Part shown: piece after piece, positions 45,964 to 54,860 of the stretch
Position numbering within the stretch: position 1 is the stretch's first letter
Layout of the letters: every line of letters begins with the position of its first letter
Assembly (NCBI RefSeq): GCF_900109925.1
Contig: NZ_FOBW01000001.1
Location: 310,001 to 374,000 of the forward strand
DNA length: 64,000 nucleotides
Origin: Mesobacillus persicus
GTDB taxonomy: Bacteria > Bacillota > Bacilli > Bacillales > Cytobacillaceae
Direction of reading: 5' to 3'
Notes under the pieces: generated by a model
The model's input: the letters and a program-made list of their open reading frames with translations, nothing else
Database searches by the model: none
Told to the model about the DNA's origin: nothing
Made by a program: the position numbers and the translations under genes

Positions 45964-46752
45964 TCAATTTGCTAAGCCTTCATTAACCCCTATCTCGCAA
46001 TAACCTTGGTTTAGTACTTCTAGTTCTCGAATCCTTTCCCTGAAAAGGACCACTTCGCCCACGACAATCATTGCTGGGTTTTGAATATCCTCGTGTTTGA
46101 CAATACCGACAATTGTAGCCAATGTGCCAGTTACGGTCCGTTGCTCCTTAGTGGTTCCCTGCTGAATAATCGCAACAGGTGTGTTCCTTTTTTTACCGTG
46201 TTTTTGCAACTCTTCACATATATAGGATAGGTTCGTTATACCCATATAAATCGCTAGCGTATCTACCCCCTTCGCAAGGTTCTCCCAGTTAACATCTGTT
46301 GGTTTTCCGGTGGTGCGATGCCCTGTTACGACGGCAAACGAACTAGCCATTTTTCGATGAGTCACTGGAATACCGGCGTAAGCAGGCACAGCAACACCGG
46401 CGGTAATGCCAGGAACGACTTCATACGATAATCCATTTTTAGCGAGCGCTTCAACTTCCTCAGCTCCTCGTCCAAACACAAAGGGGTCGCCCCCTTTTAA
46501 GCGCACAACGGTCTTCCCGAGTTTGGTGAACTTAACCAATAAATGATTAATGGTCTCCTGTTTCATCTCGTGAATCCCTGGTTGTTTTCCACAATAGATG
46601 AGCTGACAACCAGGTTTTGCTTCGGTTAATAACTCTCGATTCACTAGTCGGTCGTATAAAAGAACATCGGCTTTTTGAATGCATTTTAATGCTTTTACAG
46701 TAATTAGGTCTGGATCACCTGGACCAGCTCCAACAATATATGCTTTGCCCAT
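45964..46752 (-). CDS. sumT: Uroporphyrinogen-III C-methyltransferase (SumT/NasF)
   Basis: Adds two methyl groups to uroporphyrinogen III to give precorrin-2, the route to sirohaem, the cofactor of nitrite reductase. The 262-residue single-domain enzyme has AYIVGAGPGDPDLITVKAL, the VVRLKGGDPFVFGRGAEEVEAL block, and VVPGITAGVAVPAYAGIPVTHR. The ATG at 46752 is used because GGGGA lies nine bases upstream. It is the last gene of the nirB-nirD-nirC-sumT operon and corresponds to B. subtilis nasF. Confidence 0.94.
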   Translation of the reverse strand: MGKAYIVGAGPGDPDLITVKALKCIQKADVLLYDRLVNRELLTEAKPGCQLIYCGKQPGIHEMKQETINHLLVKFTKLGKTVVRLKGGDPFVFGRGAEEVEALAKNGLSYEVVPGITAGVAVPAYAGIPVTHRKMASSFAVVTGHRTTGKPTDVNWENLAKGVDTLAIYMGITNLSYICEELQKHGKKRNTPVAIIQQGTTKEQRTVTGTLATIVGIVKHEDIQNPAMIVVGEVVLFRERIRELEVLNQGYCEIGVNEGLAN

Positions 46753-46770
46753 TTTTGCCACTCCCCTATG

Positions 46771-47619
46771 CTATCCCCTTTGAGTACTTGTGATTGGGGC
46801 TTTTGTTTTCGTCATTTTGACCACTTGTTTAGCACTTATTTCCCCGTGTGTTAGATATAAGGCCAAACCTGTAAAAATAAAGCCACTTACGAGATTGCCT
46901 GCTAACACAGGGATCTGGTTCCATACCCACCAATCTGTCATCGTTACATCAGCGCCGAGCACCATACCCGCTGGAATAACAAACATATTAACAACCGCGT
47001 GCTCAAACCCTTGCGCGAAGAAGATGAGAATCGGCAACCACATCGCAGCGATCTTGCCGATAACGGATTTGGCGGTCATTGCCATCACGGCGCCAAGAGT
47101 AACCATCCAATTGCATAACATTGCTTTAACAAACACCACGACCATACCGTCCATTCCAAGACTCTTGTAGCCTAGTGTTTTTGCTTCGGCAACAGCCAAA
47201 ATTTTGACTGCAACAGCGTTGTCTGTGACATGCCCTAGCTGAGTAACGGCTATCACATAAAGAATCGCATACAATCCACCACCGATGAGATGGCCAACGA
47301 TGACCCAAAACCAATTCTTCATCATCTCACCCACCGTTGCCTTCTTTTCCATCACGGCGACTGGAATGAGAGCGAAACTTCCTGTTACTAATTCTAGACC
47401 TAGTAGAATGATGATCACAAAGGCGGCTGGAAACAGCATCGCTCCAATAAAACCCATTCCTGATTGAACCTCTGCTGTGAACGCCAAGGTGGTTCCAAAC
47501 CCAAGGAGGGCCCCTGCAAGCCCCCCGCGAATCAGTAAATCTTTAACTGGTAATTTCGCTTTCGCAGCTCCTGCTTGAATCATACTATCCATTACTTGAT
47601 TCGGACTTACAAATGCCAT
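46771..47619 (-). CDS. nirC: Formate/nitrite transporter family channel
   Basis: A 282-residue pentameric channel subunit with six membrane segments. GALLGFGTTLAFTAEVQSGM, ELVTGSFALIPVAVMEKKATV and CNWMVTLGAVMAMTAKSVIGKIAAMWLPI...FAQGFEHAVVNMFVIPAG are the family signatures. In this operon the substrate is almost certainly nitrite, moved in for assimilation or out to avoid toxicity. The gene lies 71 bp after nirD. Confidence 0.9.
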   Translation of the reverse strand: MAFVSPNQVMDSMIQAGAAKAKLPVKDLLIRGGLAGALLGFGTTLAFTAEVQSGMGFIGAMLFPAAFVIIILLGLELVTGSFALIPVAVMEKKATVGEMMKNWFWVIVGHLIGGGLYAILYVIAVTQLGHVTDNAVAVKILAVAEAKTLGYKSLGMDGMVVVFVKAMLCNWMVTLGAVMAMTAKSVIGKIAAMWLPILIFFAQGFEHAVVNMFVIPAGMVLGADVTMTDWWVWNQIPVLAGNLVSGFIFTGLALYLTHGEISAKQVVKMTKTKAPITSTQRG

Positions 47620-47690
47620 GGTTCCACTCCTTATCTGGCAGCCTAGTATCTTTCTAAAATCAGAGCTATAGATTGATAGTTTATAACTAT

Positions 47691-48014
47691 TTAGTCTTCA
47701 ATCAAAATAAACACTTGGTCTTCCTTGATCTCAACAGGATAGGTCTCGACACAACCGATATCAGGTTCCTGCACGTTACCGTCAACGACGCTAATTTTCC
47801 AATCATGCATCGGACAAAAAACATAGTCTCCACTGACGATTCCTTCTGCGAGGACTCCTCCTTTATGTGGACAGCGATTTTCAATGGCGCGTATTTTTCC
47901 ACTTTCTAATTTAAAAACAGCGATTTCTTTCATACCAATTGTGACTGTTTTCCCAAGCTTTTCGGGTAATTCTGAAACTTTACCAACCAATACCGGACGA
48001 AGAGTATTTTCCAT
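47691..48014 (-). CDS. nirD: Nitrite reductase small subunit
   Basis: A 107-residue Rieske-fold subunit. CPHKGG and CPMHDW supply two Cys and two His, so a [2Fe-2S] cluster should be bound, as in many Gram-positive NirD/NasE proteins; the E. coli NirD fold lacks these ligands. It lies 19 bp after nirB with its own AGGAGG and works in a complex with NirB. Confidence 0.93.
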   Translation of the reverse strand: MENTLRPVLVGKVSELPEKLGKTVTIGMKEIAVFKLESGKIRAIENRCPHKGGVLAEGIVSGDYVFCPMHDWKISVVDGNVQEPDIGCVETYPVEIKEDQVFILIED

Positions 48015-48033
48015 TCTAGTAACCTCCTAAGTT

Positions 48034-50442
48034 TCATTTCGTTTCTGTCGGGATTTTCACCGTTTGATATAGATCTCTTAACAGTGTTTTATTTTCAATC
48101 GCCTCTTTCCAAGGATCTTGAACGATGGACAATGCCTCTTCGATTCGACTGTTTAATTCCATTACTTTCGACTTTTCGGATAGGACCTCTTTTATATGAT
48201 CAAGGCCGAGACGGTCTACCCAGGCTGAAGTTCTTTCCAAATAGTTGGCGGTTTCGCGGTAATATTGGAGGAAAGCACCAATCATTTCTACGAGATCTTC
48301 ACCTGATTTAAACTTGAATAATAGATCTGCCTCGCGAAGATGTGTGCCACCGTTTCCGCCCACATGCATTTCCCAGGCACCTTCTACGCCAACAATCCCA
48401 ACGTCTTTGATTCCACTTTCCGCACAATTACGCGGACAGGCTGAGACGGCCATCTTTACTTTATGCGGAGTATTTAAGCCTTCGAATTTTTTTTCAAGTT
48501 GGATCCCCAATCCGATTGAATCCTGTGTTCCAAACCGGCAGTAATTTTCACCCACACAAGTCTTTACGGTACGAAGCCCTTTCGCGTATGCCGAGCCAGA
48601 AGGCATATCAAGCTCTTCCCAAATTTTCGGAAGGTCCTCTTTTTTGACACCTAGTAAGTCAATTCGTTGGCCGCCAGTGACCTTTATCGTACCTACTTTG
48701 TATTTATCAGCTACGTTTGCGATTTTGCGCAACTCCTCTGATGTAGTGACTCCACCGTACATTCTTGGAACAACGGAGTACGTACCGTCCTTTTGGATAT
48801 TAGCGTGCATACGTTCATTGACATAGCGAGCTTCCTTCTCGTCTTCGTAACGGAGTGGGTCAATCATCCCTAAGTAATAGTTCAGTGCTGGCCTACACTT
48901 CGAACAGCCATCTGTAGTCCAACCAAGGACATTCATCACCTCACGGATATGGGTTAACCCTTTTTCTTTTATTTCATGAACGACCTCATCACGGGATAAA
49001 GTCGTACATGCACATATCGCTTCCTTCTGGTTTGCATCATAAGAATCACCTAGTGTGCATTGAAGTAATTCAGAAACAAGCGATTTACAACCACCACAGG
49101 AGCGGGAAGCATTCGTGCAGCCTTTTACCTGATCAACCGTTGTTAAGCCCTGTGTTTGGATTGCTTCAACAATGGCACCTTTCGTCACACCATTACAACC
49201 ACAAATCATTTCTTCATCCGGAAGTTCAGCAATGGAATTAACCTCGACTTCTGGGTTTTGTGTTGCCTCTACATATTCCTGTACGCTGATTCCTTTTTTG
49301 ATAAAATTAAGCAATTTATTGCCATCCTTTGTGTTTCCAAACAGAACGGCACCGACCATTTTCTCTTCTTCAAACAGAATCTTTTGGTATACTCCACGCA
49401 AGTCATCATGCAGGATAGATACTTTTGTATTTTCGTCTTCATTGATCTTACCTGTGGAAAACACATCTACTCCAGACACCTTTAGTTGTGTGGATAGAAC
49501 AGAGCCTTTGTATCCTTCCCCTGCTACTCCACATAGGTGTTGAGCCAACGCTTGCCCTTGTTGATAGAGCGGTGCCACTAGTCCGTAAACCATTCCCCGG
49601 TGTTCAGCACATTCACCCACCGCATATATATTTGGCACCTCTGTTTCGAGATGGTCATTAACAAGGATGCCTCGGCTAATTGGGATTCCTGCTTCGAGGG
49701 CCAAGGAAACATTCGGTTTAATTCCCACTGCCATGACGACCAAATCGGCTTTGATTCGGCTGCCATCCTTAAACTGAAGGCCAGTGACATGTTTTCTCCC
49801 GAGAATTTCGGTTGTTGACTTTTCAAGGAGAAAATTCATTCCTTGCTTTTCGAGTTCTTTTTGTAGAAGCTTCCCTGCTTTGCGATCTAGTTGACGCTCC
49901 ATTAAATAATCCTGGATATGAATGACGTCTACTTCCATCCCTAAATTCAACAACCCACGGGCCGCCTCAAGACCTAATAAGCCTCCGCCAATGACAGCTG
50001 CTTTTTTATGCTTTTTCGCATACTCGACGATGGTTTCTGTGTCTTTTATATTCCGGAAGGCAATCACACCTTCTTTATCTGCGCCCGGTAATGGGAGCAT
50101 AAATGGATTCGAACCTGTGGCGATGATTAATTTGTCATATGGCTGGACTTTGCCTTTATCGGTATAAACGATTTGTTTCTCCTTATCAATCCTACTAACG
50201 GACTCACCAGGGTACAAGCGGATATTATTGTCTTCATACCACGACCATTCATTTAAGGTAATATCTTTAAGAGTGGTATCTCCTTGAAGGACTTTTGATA
50301 ACTGAATTCGATTATAGTTTGGATAGGGTTCCGTTCCAAAAACAGTAATATCAAATCCATCGGGATTCATTTTTAATATCTCTTCAATCGTTCGAATTCC
50401 GGCCATTCCATTTCCAATGAGTACCAACTTTTGTTTTGTCAT
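48034..50442 (-). CDS. nirB: NAD(P)H-dependent nitrite reductase large subunit
   Basis: Reduces nitrite to ammonium with six electrons from NAD(P)H. The 802-residue enzyme contains an FAD/NAD-binding oxidoreductase (1-310, LVLIGNGMAGIRTIEEIL and AAVIGGGLLGLEAARGL), two BFD-type [2Fe-2S] modules (CGCNGVTKG...SCGGCK near 415-455 and CACTT...GCSKCRP near 480-520), then the sirohaem/[4Fe-4S] reductase half with CVGENYCRFGTQDS and SACPRNCAES. The length agrees with B. subtilis NasD (805 aa). First gene of the nir operon; a TnrA site precedes its promoter. Confidence 0.96.
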   Translation of the reverse strand: MTKQKLVLIGNGMAGIRTIEEILKMNPDGFDITVFGTEPYPNYNRIQLSKVLQGDTTLKDITLNEWSWYEDNNIRLYPGESVSRIDKEKQIVYTDKGKVQPYDKLIIATGSNPFMLPLPGADKEGVIAFRNIKDTETIVEYAKKHKKAAVIGGGLLGLEAARGLLNLGMEVDVIHIQDYLMERQLDRKAGKLLQKELEKQGMNFLLEKSTTEILGRKHVTGLQFKDGSRIKADLVVMAVGIKPNVSLALEAGIPISRGILVNDHLETEVPNIYAVGECAEHRGMVYGLVAPLYQQGQALAQHLCGVAGEGYKGSVLSTQLKVSGVDVFSTGKINEDENTKVSILHDDLRGVYQKILFEEEKMVGAVLFGNTKDGNKLLNFIKKGISVQEYVEATQNPEVEVNSIAELPDEEMICGCNGVTKGAIVEAIQTQGLTTVDQVKGCTNASRSCGGCKSLVSELLQCTLGDSYDANQKEAICACTTLSRDEVVHEIKEKGLTHIREVMNVLGWTTDGCSKCRPALNYYLGMIDPLRYEDEKEARYVNERMHANIQKDGTYSVVPRMYGGVTTSEELRKIANVADKYKVGTIKVTGGQRIDLLGVKKEDLPKIWEELDMPSGSAYAKGLRTVKTCVGENYCRFGTQDSIGLGIQLEKKFEGLNTPHKVKMAVSACPRNCAESGIKDVGIVGVEGAWEMHVGGNGGTHLREADLLFKFKSGEDLVEMIGAFLQYYRETANYLERTSAWVDRLGLDHIKEVLSEKSKVMELNSRIEEALSIVQDPWKEAIENKTLLRDLYQTVKIPTETK

Positions 50443-50479
50443 ATGTAATCCTCCTTGTCAGATGGGATCTTCTATTACC

Positions 50480-50485
50480 TTTATA
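50480..50485 (-). promoter_or_regulatory. Probable -10 element of the nir operon
   Basis: Minus-strand TATAAA, giving a start near 50473 and a 31-nt leader. No good -35 is present, as expected for an activated promoter. Confidence 0.5.
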
Positions 50486-50514
50486 ACACTAGGGAATTTT
50501 TAATAATATAATCA

Positions 50515-50531
50515 TGTTACAAAACCTAACA
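50515..50531 (-). promoter_or_regulatory. TnrA-binding site
   Basis: TGTTACAAAACCTAACA matches the TnrA consensus TGTNANAWWWTNTNACA at all defined positions but one. Its centre is about 50 bp upstream of the predicted start, the position used by TnrA for activation under nitrogen limitation. Confidence 0.7.
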
Positions 50532-50613
50532 TACTATTTCGACAATTAAAGTTAGCGAAGAATCATGGAATGGTTGATACGTTTACAATGGAAGCGAATA
50601 CAAATTTCTTCAT

Positions 50614-50642
50614 AAAAAAACTACCCATACTTAAGTGGGTAG
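50614..50642 (-). terminator. Terminator of the binding-protein gene
   Basis: CTACCCA pairs with TGGGTAG; the minus strand ends in seven T. Confidence 0.75.
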
Positions 50643-50732
50643 TAAACGATTTGCTCATTGGTTTGTGCTGAATCTTTGATTTGCTGTGAGTTGCTTTCGA
50701 CATGTAATCTTAACTTTAATTTCATTGATTAG

Positions 50733-52403
50733 TTATTTTGGCTTACCCGGGTAATAAATTTCTCCTTTTTCGTTCCACTTGTAACCTGCGTCCTTCAGTG
50801 TATTCACCGCCGCTTCGAGATTATACTCATAACCCTCGAGATCGGAACTATGCCACGATTCATTTGCCGGTGCGATTAATCCATTCGCTACTTGAGCGTG
50901 CTCTTTGAGGATTTCTCCAATGATCTTTTCTCTTGGTATCGTGAGAGTTAACGCTTGGCGAAAAAAGTGATCGTCGAATGGTTTTTCTCTTATATTAAAA
51001 TGAACAGCGTCAAGATCTACTGAAGGAACAGAAATGACTTCCATTTCGTTCGATTCATTGAGTTTTTCTACTTCAATCGGGGTAACCTCAGCACCACTTA
51101 TTTCCACGTTCCCATTTATTACATCAGTTATGAGCTTTTCTTCGTTTTCGTAAGGGATACGGAGGATTCCATTTATTTTCGATTGTGAAAAGTAATTCTT
51201 ATTCGTATCAAGCTTTAATTCTTGACCTGGATCCCAATAATCGAAAATGAACGGACCGCTCCCAATCATCTTTTCGTTGCTATCTTCCAACACTCCATTG
51301 CCCCCTTTTTCTTCGAAGATAGGTTGCCAAATATGGTGGGGCAAAATATAGATTTGGGAGAGCGTTTCACTTAAAAATGGAGCAAAGTGTTGTTTCAGAG
51401 TAAAACGAACCGACAGTTCATCAACAATTTCGACTTTTTCAATATGTTCAACTAGAGAATCAAAAGCCGGTATCTTGCTTTCTTTTACTAAATCAAAAGA
51501 AAATTTAATATCCGTAGCAGTGACTTTTTCACCGTCATGAAAGGTCAAGTCCTCCCTAAGCTTAATCAGATATTTTTTTCCGTCTTCGTTTACATCTTCA
51601 ATCGAGGTAGCCGCTGAGTTTTTCACTTCACCTGTTTCGCTTATCCTTACTAAATGGTCATAAACCAACCGGAAAACCTGAGAATCAAGCTTTCTTGAAG
51701 AAGCTAAAGGGTTTAATGTTTCAAGGTCACTTGGGTATCCCCAACGAACATACTTCTGAATCCCTTTTGGCTCTAACTCCATAAAGGTCCAAAAACTATT
51801 TAAACCTTCCCCGGTCGTATATGTAAAATTAGTAAACTTCTCATTTTTAATAGGAAGGAGGTGGTTGCGATGAACAATTGGGGCAATTGGAACATTTTCA
51901 AGCAATTGTTCCTCTGCTTTCTTTATAATCTCTTTTCTATCTCCCAAATTCTTAGTCTTTCTTTGCTCATCTACCATGGCGTTGTACTCGGCATGATCAT
52001 ATCCGGAAAGATTGTCCCCATGATTTGCTCCAAGTCTATTGATAAAAGAATCCGGGTCATACCCATTGAATGAATGATTCCAGGTTAGAATTAGAGAATC
52101 AAACTCCTTCTTTTGAGCGTGAATATCAGAAAAGCTACTCGAATTCAGGGGTTCAACTTTCACATCTAATCCGAGTTTCTTCCACTCTTCAGCCATCATG
52201 AACCCGTATTCATACTGGATTGGATCGTCTTCTTTTGTCGGAACATTTAGGACAATTTCTCTAACCTTTTGATTTTGAGGCAAATCTTTCGTTACAGGAA
52301 GGATGACTTCAGTAGCTGACCCGTTTTCATTGTTGGCAGATATAGAGCATGCTGAGAGAAAAAGTATTGTAGATATTAACAAAAGCAAAATGGATTTATT
52401 CAA
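50733..52403 (-). CDS. Peptide-binding lipoprotein, family 5, with swapped lobes
   Basis: A 556-residue extracellular oligopeptide- or nickel-binding-type lipoprotein. The signal peptide ends in LSAC (Cys19). The order of the mature domain is unusual. Residues 45-212 are the part normally found at the C-terminus (EEWKKLGLDVKVEPL, LILTWNHSFNGYDPDSF, SGYDHAEYNAMVDEQRK, VPIAPIVHRN). Residues 216-556 are the part normally N-terminal (VRWGYPSDLETLNPL, FRLVYDHLVRI, KLREDLTFHDGEKVTATDIKFSFD) and end AVNTLKDAGYKWNEKGEIYYPGKPK, exactly where the usual C-lobe would begin. This is a circular permutation. The start is TTG at 52403 (AAAGGGG eight bases upstream). No permease or ATPase genes accompany it. 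Confidence 0.85.
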   Translation of the reverse strand: MNKSILLLLISTILFLSACSISANNENGSATEVILPVTKDLPQNQKVREIVLNVPTKEDDPIQYEYGFMMAEEWKKLGLDVKVEPLNSSSFSDIHAQKKEFDSLILTWNHSFNGYDPDSFINRLGANHGDNLSGYDHAEYNAMVDEQRKTKNLGDRKEIIKKAEEQLLENVPIAPIVHRNHLLPIKNEKFTNFTYTTGEGLNSFWTFMELEPKGIQKYVRWGYPSDLETLNPLASSRKLDSQVFRLVYDHLVRISETGEVKNSAATSIEDVNEDGKKYLIKLREDLTFHDGEKVTATDIKFSFDLVKESKIPAFDSLVEHIEKVEIVDELSVRFTLKQHFAPFLSETLSQIYILPHHIWQPIFEEKGGNGVLEDSNEKMIGSGPFIFDYWDPGQELKLDTNKNYFSQSKINGILRIPYENEEKLITDVINGNVEISGAEVTPIEVEKLNESNEMEVISVPSVDLDAVHFNIREKPFDDHFFRQALTLTIPREKIIGEILKEHAQVANGLIAPANESWHSSDLEGYEYNLEAAVNTLKDAGYKWNEKGEIYYPGKPK

Positions 52404-52654
52404 CCGATATACCCCTTTCCTTCGTACTATAGTTAGATCCACGCGCATTTTGTCTAAACAATTCTGAACAATCTCTTTATAAATAGTTTATCATATAGTA
52501 AGGAATCTCTATAACTATAAATTTACAGTGATTGTCAATTTTGTTAAATATTAGTTTTTAAATATAGGATTAGATATGTAATTGTCATTTTTAATTAAAT
52601 TTTCTTTAAGGCTCTATTAGTTAATGAATACTTCATCTTAGGAGGTAATATGAT

Positions 52655-53479
52655 TTGAAGGTCTTTGCATTAGTTGGCAAAAGTGGAACTGGCAAAAGTA
52701 CAAGCATTCTGCAATATTGCTATGAAAATCGAATTCCAGCTTTTATTGATGATGGATTATTGATTGTAAACGGGAAAAGGTCTGCTGGAACCTCGGCAAA
52801 GTATGAGAATAATTACATTCGCGCTATCAAGCGAGCGACTTTTCATTTTGATGATCACCGTTTGGAAGTAATCAACGAGATTCAGCGTCTGCCGATTAAA
52901 CACCTCCTCATCGTTGGGACTTCTATTAAAATGGTCGATCAAATAGCGAGCAGGCTAGATCTAGGGAACGTTGATAAATACATTGACGTAACAGAAGTTC
53001 GTTCGAGTCAAGAAATTAAAATGGCCCTTTTTGTCCGAAAAACGCAAGAACGGCATGTCATACCGATTCCCTACATACAGATTGAAGCAAACCGTTTTAA
53101 AAAGCTGATGAAAAAGGGAAAAAAAATCTTCTCGAAACACCAAACCTATATCGGTGAAAATACGATTATTCAGCCTAACTTTACGAAGGGGACCATCTCT
53201 ATTGATGAAAATGTGATGAAAGACATTATTTCCTATACTTGTAGAGAGATAGCTAGAGTTGGGAAGGCGAAAAATATTCGCTATTATTTTGACCCTTCGC
53301 CTCGATTATCACTGCAAGTGGATTTCATCTGTTCAATGAATCAAAACATTGTAAACCTGATAGAGGAAGTCCAAGCAAAAATAGCTGAAACGATACTCTC
53401 GATACTAGAAATTGAGTTAGTTTCAATCGATGTTACTATCACAAATCTAAAGTTTGAGAAGATCGAGAGTTTCACTTAA
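52655..53479 (+). CDS. P-loop ATP-binding protein with C-terminal Asp23-like domain
   Basis: A 274-residue protein. Walker A is GKSGTGKS (residues 8-15), followed by a conserved IDDGLLI segment and SAKYENNYIRAIKRA. The first 170 residues resemble a P-loop family of unknown function seen in Bacilli and Clostridia. Residues about 172-268 (GTISIDENVMKDIISYTCREI, LQVDFICSMNQNIVNLIEEVQAKIAETI, SIDVTITNLKF) match the Asp23/Gls24/YloU pattern. The start is TTG after AGGAGG; an ATG five bases earlier runs at once into a stop. Monocistronic. Possible role: ATP-dependent function at the cell envelope (inference). Confidence 0.72.
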   Translation: MKVFALVGKSGTGKSTSILQYCYENRIPAFIDDGLLIVNGKRSAGTSAKYENNYIRAIKRATFHFDDHRLEVINEIQRLPIKHLLIVGTSIKMVDQIASRLDLGNVDKYIDVTEVRSSQEIKMALFVRKTQERHVIPIPYIQIEANRFKKLMKKGKKIFSKHQTYIGENTIIQPNFTKGTISIDENVMKDIISYTCREIARVGKAKNIRYYFDPSPRLSLQVDFICSMNQNIVNLIEEVQAKIAETILSILEIELVSIDVTITNLKFEKIESFT

Positions 53480-53619
53480 AAACTGTTTTCGTAAAGATTG
53501 TTGTTAAAATCCTAAGGCCGATATTAACGTGCGAAAAGCTATATTGTATAGAAAGCCCAGACAATTAATATTCAGGTTGTAAAGCAACAAGGTTTTAGAG
53601 TAGAAAGAGTCAACTTAAA

Positions 53620-53658
53620 AAAGTAGTAAGAGAGCAACGAATATCGTCGCTCTCTTAT
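53620..53658 (-). terminator. Terminator of the CoA-transferase operon
   Basis: TAAGAGAGC and GCTCTCTTA pair, with an inner ACG/CGT, directly after the CoA-transferase stop; T run on the minus strand. Confidence 0.75.
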
Positions 53659-53660
53659 TC

Positions 53661-54860
53661 TTATACTCTCGCTTTTTCTGAAGTTGTAATATTCGCCTCG
53701 TTGAACTGATTAATTTCAGCCTGACTATATCCTAGTGATTCCAGGATTTCGTTCGTATGTTCGCCTAATTCCGGAGGAACTGTTTTGATTTCCCCGGGTG
53801 TTCTTGAGAACTTGACAGGCGTTCCCAGCATTTTAATAGTTCCTAGCGTTGGGTGTTCCTTTTCGACGACCATTTCCCGTTCGTACATATGCTGGTCGTT
53901 GAGAATGTCTGACATCCGATTAACTGGTCCACATGGTATTTTTGCTTCTTCAAATAAAGCAATCCATTCATTCACCGTTTTTGTCTGGAACACTTCCTCT
54001 AAGAGCGAAATTAGTTCCTCTCGGTGGGCAACTCGATTTGGGTTGGTGTTATACTTTGGATCTTTTAACGTTTGTAATCCTAGAACATCAACAAACTTTC
54101 TCCATAAGCCGTCATTGCCAACTGCGATAATGAAATGTCCGTCAGACGCTTCGAACCCTTGATAAGGGACAATATTCGGATGAGCATCCCCAAGTGGTTG
54201 TGGGTCTTTCCCTGAGGCAAAATAATTTCCTGCTAAATACGTTTGCCATGAGACAACCGTGTCTAACAACGAGGTATCAATCCATTGCCCTTCTCCAGAT
54301 TGATGCCGTTCATGCAAGGCAACGAGAATCCCAAATGCTGCCCACATACCGGTGCCAACGTCAGCAATGGAAAACCCTGCTTTAACGGGACGGCGTCCGG
54401 GTTCCCCTGTTACAGACATCAGTCCACCCATCCCTTGAGCGAGGATATCATAGCCTGGCTTTTGTGAATATGTACCCGTCTGGCCGAAACCAGATATCGA
54501 AGCAAGAATGATTCCGCGATTATGTTGTTTCAAGACCTCGTAATCAATTCCTAGCTTTTTTAATGTACCTGGTCGGAAATTTTCGACTACAATGTCAGCG
54601 TCTTTTATCAGCTTAAAGAAAATTTCTTTTCCTTTATCTTCTTTTAAATTCAGGACCATGCTCTTTTTATTCCGGTTAATGCTCAGATAATAGGCACTCT
54701 CCCCCTCGATGAATGGCGGTCCCCATTGCCTCGTGTCATCCCCTTGTGGTGTTTCAATTTTAATTACTTCTGCACCTAGGTCTGCTAGGGTCATCGTACA
54801 ATATGGACCACTTAAAATACGAGTTAAATCAACTACTTTTATCCCCTTTAATGGTTGCAT
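53661..54860 (-). CDS. CoA-transferase, family III (CaiB/BaiF)
   Basis: Moves CoA between a thioester and a carboxylic acid. The 399-residue protein starts MQPLKGIKVVDLTRILSGPYCTMTLADLGAEVIKIE, the standard family III opening, and has VVENFRPGTLKKLGIDYE, GYDILAQGMGGLMSVTGEPGRRPVKAG and the catalytic Asp in FSIADVGTGMWAA. Its start codon directly follows the hydratase stop, so the two are one operon under the GntR-type operators. The substrate pair is unknown; crotonobetaine-like, formyl- or short-chain acids are all handled by this family. Confidence 0.92.
   Translation of the reverse strand: MQPLKGIKVVDLTRILSGPYCTMTLADLGAEVIKIETPQGDDTRQWGPPFIEGESAYYLSINRNKKSMVLNLKEDKGKEIFFKLIKDADIVVENFRPGTLKKLGIDYEVLKQHNRGIILASISGFGQTGTYSQKPGYDILAQGMGGLMSVTGEPGRRPVKAGFSIADVGTGMWAAFGILVALHERHQSGEGQWIDTSLLDTVVSWQTYLAGNYFASGKDPQPLGDAHPNIVPYQGFEASDGHFIIAVGNDGLWRKFVDVLGLQTLKDPKYNTNPNRVAHREELISLLEEVFQTKTVNEWIALFEEAKIPCGPVNRMSDILNDQHMYEREMVVEKEHPTLGTIKMLGTPVKFSRTPGEIKTVPPELGEHTNEILESLGYSQAEINQFNEANITTSEKARV

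Noticed and set aside
50589-50602. cre-like sequence TGGAAGCGAATACA upstream of nirB
   Set aside because: Two mismatches and over 100 bp upstream of the predicted promoter; probably chance.
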